From the NCBI RefSeq assembly GCF_033115175.1, contig NW_026909196.1, positions 8,246,001 to 8,310,000 on the forward strand: a stretch of DNA of 64,000 nt, given 5' to 3'. Below are positions 59,660 to 64,000 of this stretch, piece after piece. A program made the position numbers and the translations under genes. This stretch comes from Lepus europaeus (lineage: Eukaryota > Chordata > Mammalia > Lagomorpha > Leporidae). The notes beneath the pieces were generated by a model. That model had not been told where the DNA came from, ran no database searches, and saw only the letters and a list, made by a program, of their open reading frames with translations. How positions within the stretch are numbered: the stretch's first letter is position 1; every line of letters begins with the position of its first letter.

Positions 59660-60482
59660 ATTTATTTATAATTTTTTTATTCAGGAGGGAAGTAACACCG
59701 CACAGCTGAGCTGAGTTTAAGTTAGTCAGCTTCCGATCTCTGCCTTCTGTGGGTATATCATTTGTCTGCTTTTTCCTCAGGACCACACAAAGAATCTGTG
59801 CTGCCCTCAGTATGGGCTCAAAATCTCCTGCAGTCTCCCACTGGGTTGCCAAGTTTATCGAATTGTAGCATTCTGGAGGGTACTCACATGAACTCTGTGA
59901 GTTCTCTCACCCACTGTTTCTTTTTTCACCACCTCAGTTCATTAGCTCCACCCTTTCACTAAGTCCTAACCTCCTGTTATTCACCCCCCCCACCCAGAGT
60001 CAGGTTTTTCTGTTTGATTGGGGGTGGGCACAGCTCTCAAGTTGTGCACAGCCCTGAGGTCACTTTTTACATAAGTCCAAAATGGCTCCTCTCTTTGTCT
60101 CCTGCTAGCCTTTGTGAGGTGGGTGGAGATAGACCATACTGGTCCCTTTTTTTCTCTCTCTCTCCTGTAGTTAGTCTGGTGAACTTTCCCCAGCGGGGCT
60201 TCAAGCCAGTTTCCCTGCCGATGTTTTGGGTTACAGAGCTCACTTCCCCTTCCAGTGCAGATGTGTAGACTCTGCTATTTGGCTTCCGTGGGTGTCCTCG
60301 CTCTCCCCACAGATCATCCATGTCACATCCACTAGATCCGGGAGAGTTTCCTCTGCAATTTTTTCCCTGAGCCTTTCCTGAGATTACTGTAATTCCACTT
60401 TTATTAACCTATCTTTTCCCGGACTATCAGTGTGTGTCCTCTCTATTCCACCACCTTGGCTCCACCCCCAAGCCTTTATCTC

Positions 60483-61111
60483 AATATTCCCTATTTATTG
60501 AATTGTTTGCTTTGAATGTAGTTGCTCCAATTTGTGGACCCCAGAGCGCAGACCTGGTGAGTGGCCAGTGACTCCACAGCACCTAACTCCAGGCTGAGCC
60601 CTGCTCAGGACACTGCAGGCAATAGCTGAAATTCACCTGTGCCCTACAATGATGCAGTCAGGAATGGGAGAGCTGCAATCACGTGTGTCTGTTACCTTTG
60701 GGACACATCAGAACAATAGGGACAATTGTGGTGGGAGGGCCTGTGGTCCCTACTGTGCTTTCCCCTGGACCTGGGCTGCCATGACTCCACCATCCATTGT
60801 TGGTCCTCATGTGTCTCTCCCAATCAACTATTCAAAAACATTCTCATTTGCAGGACAGTCAAGAAATAAATGAATGCTCTTTGGATATTGGATGATAAAT
60901 AGGAATTATCCATTGTTGGGACTATAGTTATTTTTATCCCTATCATTTAGAAGTGTACTAGATGAGATGATCTGAAGTCAGTACATGGTTTAGAGGACAA
61001 ACCATGGGTGCATATAACACATGCCTTTGGGTTTGTTAAAAACTGATGCCGTCATGGCGGACATTCTATTGCATACTCTCTGTCTTTGGATGAAAGGCCA
61101 TGGAAGCCATG
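60483..61111. other. Unique sequence, source of an inverted copy
   Basis: No gene or repeat recognised. The 42 bases 60963-61004 recur exactly in reverse complement at 62474-62515. Confidence 0.6.
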
Positions 61112-61718
61112 AGGTTCTTGTCTTCATGCAAGAAAGAATTCAAGTATGAGACACAGAGCAGAGTGATAAGGCTTTCTTGGGGATAGGGCATCCATCAGAA
61201 TGGAAGGGACAGAGAGAGAGTGTCCAGTCACTCAGACTGAGGGAGAGCAAGCTTACATGGTTGAATGGAGAGAATACACCTGGCAGGCCAGGTGGGCGGC
61301 TGAGCTGAGAGGCAGAGAGCTGAGCAGTCTGTTTGGAATCCTAGTTTTTAAAGGGAGTCTGTTTGCTCACCTCCCCCTCTCCTCAGGACAAAGGATGGAG
61401 AATTCTGGTGGAAGGGTTTTTTGGATGAAAATTAGAAAGTTCCTCCCCAGATTTGCTGGCACCATGCAGAGCAGAGGGGCTTCCCTTAGGGCATCTTGGA
61501 AGGTTTTATTGCCCCATGTTGTCAGGTCAGGTCCTGAGGAGAGAATTCTCCTGGGAGCTTTCCTTGTGAGAAGGGCTGGGACCATCTGGAAAGTTATCAG
61601 GATCTGAGCAGGACTTTGAAGTGCAAAATGCTGGGTTTCTGGAGTTTCCACAGTAGGTGCTGGTCTTTAGGCTTGTCTCATACACACATAGACTAAATTT
61701 CTGATTTCATACCTAACA
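61112..61718 (-). repeat. LTR-like repeat, copy 1 (minus strand)
   Basis: Shares TTCTTGTCTTCATGCAAGAA near its left end, TACATGGTTGA..GGAGAG..TACACCTGG in the middle and CACACACATA..CTAA..CCTAACA at its right end with copy 2 (61779-63494). On the minus strand it begins TGTTAGG. Same family as the fragment at 9254-9358 in ERV B. Family name not known to me. Confidence 0.65.
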
Positions 61719-62410
61719 CTTCTATAGCATAAGATTTTGAGATTCTCTAGTAGCTCATTTTGTTACTGGTGAATGGCAGGGTTCTTGTCTTCATGCAAGA
61801 AAGAATTCAGGAGTGAGAGAGTAGTGGAAAGTAAAGTAACAAAGTTTATTAGGGAAGGGACATCCATAAGAATGCATGGGCACCTCTCCTGACAGGACCT
61901 GAGAGAGTGCTCAGTTGCTCGGACTGGGGGGGGGAGGAGTGAGGTTACATGGTTGAGTGGAGAGATTACACCTGGACAGGCAGGCGGGTGACTCAGCATA
62001 GAGGCAGAGAGCTGAGCGTGCAGTCCAGTTAAGGCCAGGAGTTTTTAAGGAGATGGGTCTTTGTCTTCACACATCTCCTCCTGAAACAAAGAATTTTATG
62101 GATGTAAATATTATGAAGCTCCTATCTGAGTTTTCCCCTGAAGGTATCAGACAGGAGGAAACCTAGCTGGTGCTATCCTGATCTGGAGCAGGTCCAGAGC
62201 AGGGTATTTGAAATGTAGATACTGGGCTGCATCTGGAAGATTGTCAGAAGACTGTGGAAGATTGTCAGGCAGAAGGGGCAGGGACCCCCACCTGGCAGGT
62301 TATTGGGTAGAGGGGGCAGGGTAGGATGTGAATACTGAGCTGCCCCTGAAACGTTATCAGGATGACTTTGAGATGCAGATGCATATTCTGGACATAGATG
62401 TCTTTTCTTT

Positions 62411-63428
62411 TTTTAATTAAATTTTATTTAGTTTTAATTTAAACTTAATTTAATTTATTTAATTAAATATCCGTGGTTTGTCCTCTAAACCATGTACTGA
62501 CTTCAGATCATCTCACTTAATTAAACTTAATTTAATTTAAATTTAATTAATTTTTATTTAGTAAATATAAATTTCCAAAGTACAGCTTATGGATTACAAC
62601 GGCTTTTTCCCCCCATAACTTCCCTCCCACCCACAATCCTCCTGTCTCCCACTCCCTCTCCCATTCCATTCAGATCAAGATTCATTTTCAATTATCTTTA
62701 TATACAGAAGATCAATTTAGTATATATTAAGTAAACATTTCATCAGTTTGCACCCACACAGAACATAAAGTGTAAAAGACTGTTTCAGTACTAGTTATAG
62801 CATTACTTCACATTGGACAACACATTAAGGACAGAGATCCCACACGAGGAGTAAGTACACAGTGACTCCTGTTGTTGACTTAACAATTTGACACTGTTGT
62901 TTGTGGCGTCAGTAATGTCCCTAGGCTCTAGTCATGATTTGCCAAGGCTATGGAAGTCTTTTGAGTTCGCCGACTTTGATCTTATTTACACAAGGTCACA
63001 GTCAAAGTGGAAGTTCTCTCCTCCCTTCAGAGAAAGGCCCGTTCTTTCCACTGGGATCTCACTCACAGAGACCTTTCATTTAGGCCTTTTTTGCCATAGT
63101 GTCTTGGCTTTCCATGCCTACAATACTCTCATGGGCTCTTCAGCCAGATCCGAATGTCTTAAGGGCTGATTCTGAGGCCAGAGTGCTGTTGAGGACACAT
63201 CTGCCATTCTATGAGTCTGCTGTGTATCCGGCTTCCCATTTTGGATTGTTCTTTCCCTTTTTAATTCTATCAGTTAGAGCATTTGGGAAATGCTCAATCA
63301 GACTTTCCCCAAATGGTGGAGTTAGCAATGTGCCAAGGGATTCCTAATACAATCCAATCAAGGTTGCATGTAACAATGCCATCTCACTAGTCCAAGTGAT
63401 CAGTTTCAGTTCATAATTGATCATACTG
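62411..63428 (-). mobile_element. 5'-truncated L1 inside LTR copy 2
   Basis: A 17-bp target duplication, atagatgtcttttcttt, at 62394-62410 and 63429-63445 frames the insert. From about 62545 it is the antisense L1 3' UTR with a single copy of the segment duplicated in L1-1. Instead of a plain poly-T, the tail side (62411-62545) is a complex AATT-rich stretch holding an inverted 42-nt copy. Confidence 0.9.
62474..62515. repeat. 42-nt inverted copy of 60963-61004
   Basis: Exact reverse complement over 42 bases, embedded in the AT-rich tail of the truncated L1. Confidence 0.93.
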
Positions 63429-63494
63429 ATAGATGTCTTTTCTTTAGACCTTTGTCACACACACATAAGCTAATATCTGACTTCCTACCTAACA

Positions 63495-64000
63495 ATTTCC
63501 TCCAACAACGAGGATGTATTTGTCCTCCCTAAGGTAGGTTGTTGGGGACCAATAGACATTTGAGACTCAAGTTTACATCAACATTTCTACGGAAGAGAAA
63601 ATAACATCCTTTGGGTGATGCAGTAGCCATTGTAAAGGTCACTTCTAAAGGCAGAGGACAAAGCAACTTTGCTTTGGAAGGTTGTACAGTAGACCAAAGA
63701 TCCAGGCAACTGGCACTTTGATAGCCTAACTATTCTTGAAAGACATCCTGCTTCCTCACACTATACTTCCAAGCCAATGCAGTACTGATTTCAGAGTGAA
63801 TTCCAAGTGTGATTCTGAAGGCTGACATCCTTGACCAAGCAGCCAGGTTGTCACTAGAACTTAAGTCTATTATGTGGTCCATGTCAGGTAAGGGGACTCC
63901 CATAAGCTCGTCTCCAGCACTCAGGTTACAGGAATCCCGTATGAGGTGAGTGCAAAAATCCCGAGGTAAAGAACTCTTGTACACTGCTTCTCACTCCACC
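63495..64000. other. Right-edge sequence, unassigned
   Basis: Follows the LTR-like copy 2. The minus strand just before the LTR start has GGAGGAAAT, a weak purine tract. A minus-strand frame at 63984-63730 (84 codons) matches nothing I recognise. It could be ERV interior or ordinary flank. Confidence 0.3.

Larger units (their letters stand above)
53321..60469 (-). mobile_element. Full-length L1 retrotransposon (L1-2), minus strand
   Basis: Runs from the antisense 3' end (TTTTATTTAGTAGATATAAA) to the 5' start at 60469 (minus strand GGGGGTGGAGCCAAGGTGG), 7.15 kb. A 13-bp target duplication, aagcctttaactc and aagcctttatctc (53308-53320, 60470-60482), differs at one base. Both ORFs are damaged, so it is older than L1-1. 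The 3' UTR has a single copy of the segment duplicated in L1-1. Confidence 0.95.
61779..63494 (-). repeat. LTR-like repeat, copy 2, split by an L1
   Basis: Parallel to copy 1. On the minus strand it carries AATAAAC near 61848-61840 (from AACAAAGTTTATTAGG), a plausible poly-A signal region. It is interrupted at 62411-63428 by an L1 and resumes at 63446 to end CCTAACA at 63494. The two copies lie only about 60 bases apart, so they are a tandem pair, or a provirus with almost no interior left. Confidence 0.65.

Overview
The window looks like a lagomorph nuclear genome, most likely rabbit. The reason is that it carries about 15 copies of the tRNA-derived C-SINE (body plus pyrimidine-rich/poly-A tail), long rabbit-type L1 elements, and older mammal-wide L1/HAL1 debris. 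There is no operon structure. Almost everything readable is a transposable element, an endogenous retrovirus (ERV) or a decayed gene. No complete intact host protein-coding gene was found.

Layout. 1-690 is a 372-bp tandem repeat whose second unit is split by ERV A (694-5908, minus strand). ERV A has 432-bp LTRs that differ at 5 sites, a 6-bp target duplication and a primer-binding site matching tRNA-His. Its interior is a mosaic of class II (betaretrovirus-like) and CX6CC-type fragments, and it carries three separate hairpin pairs that resemble the constitutive transport element (CTE) of type D retroviruses. 6257-12434 is ERV B (plus strand, gammaretrovirus-like). It has 612-bp LTRs, a 4-bp target duplication and a near tRNA-Pro primer site. 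Gag is shortened, pol is mostly deleted and rearranged, and env is open over its full length except for one in-frame TGA.

13.2-31.1 kb holds the exons of a KRAB zinc-finger gene: a five-codon ATG exon, KRAB-A and KRAB-B exons with good splice sites, and a decayed C2H2 array. They are spread through SINEs, an ancient antisense L1/HAL1 interrupted by two younger L1s, and a processed pseudogene of GOLM2 (CASC4). 32.07-39.2 kb is a full-length plus-strand L1 with an intact ORF1 and a broken ORF2. 39.2-53.3 kb is GC-rich and low in repeats. It carries a plus-strand series of ten short exon-like blocks that together read as a TBC (Rab-GAP) domain of the USP6NL/TBC1D3 family, broken by two in-frame stops and several reading-phase breaks. 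53.3-60.47 kb is a second full-length L1 (minus strand, decayed). 61.1-63.5 kb holds two related LTR-like repeats. The second is split by a 5'-truncated L1 whose tail contains a 42-nt perfect inverted copy of sequence lying 1.5 kb away.

The most unusual feature is the 3' part of ERV A. The block 'CTE-like hairpin, polypurine tract, LTR-like TGT start' occurs three times in series. Because the LTRs are nearly identical, this patchwork probably already existed when the element inserted, so it was probably mobilised by another virus's proteins.
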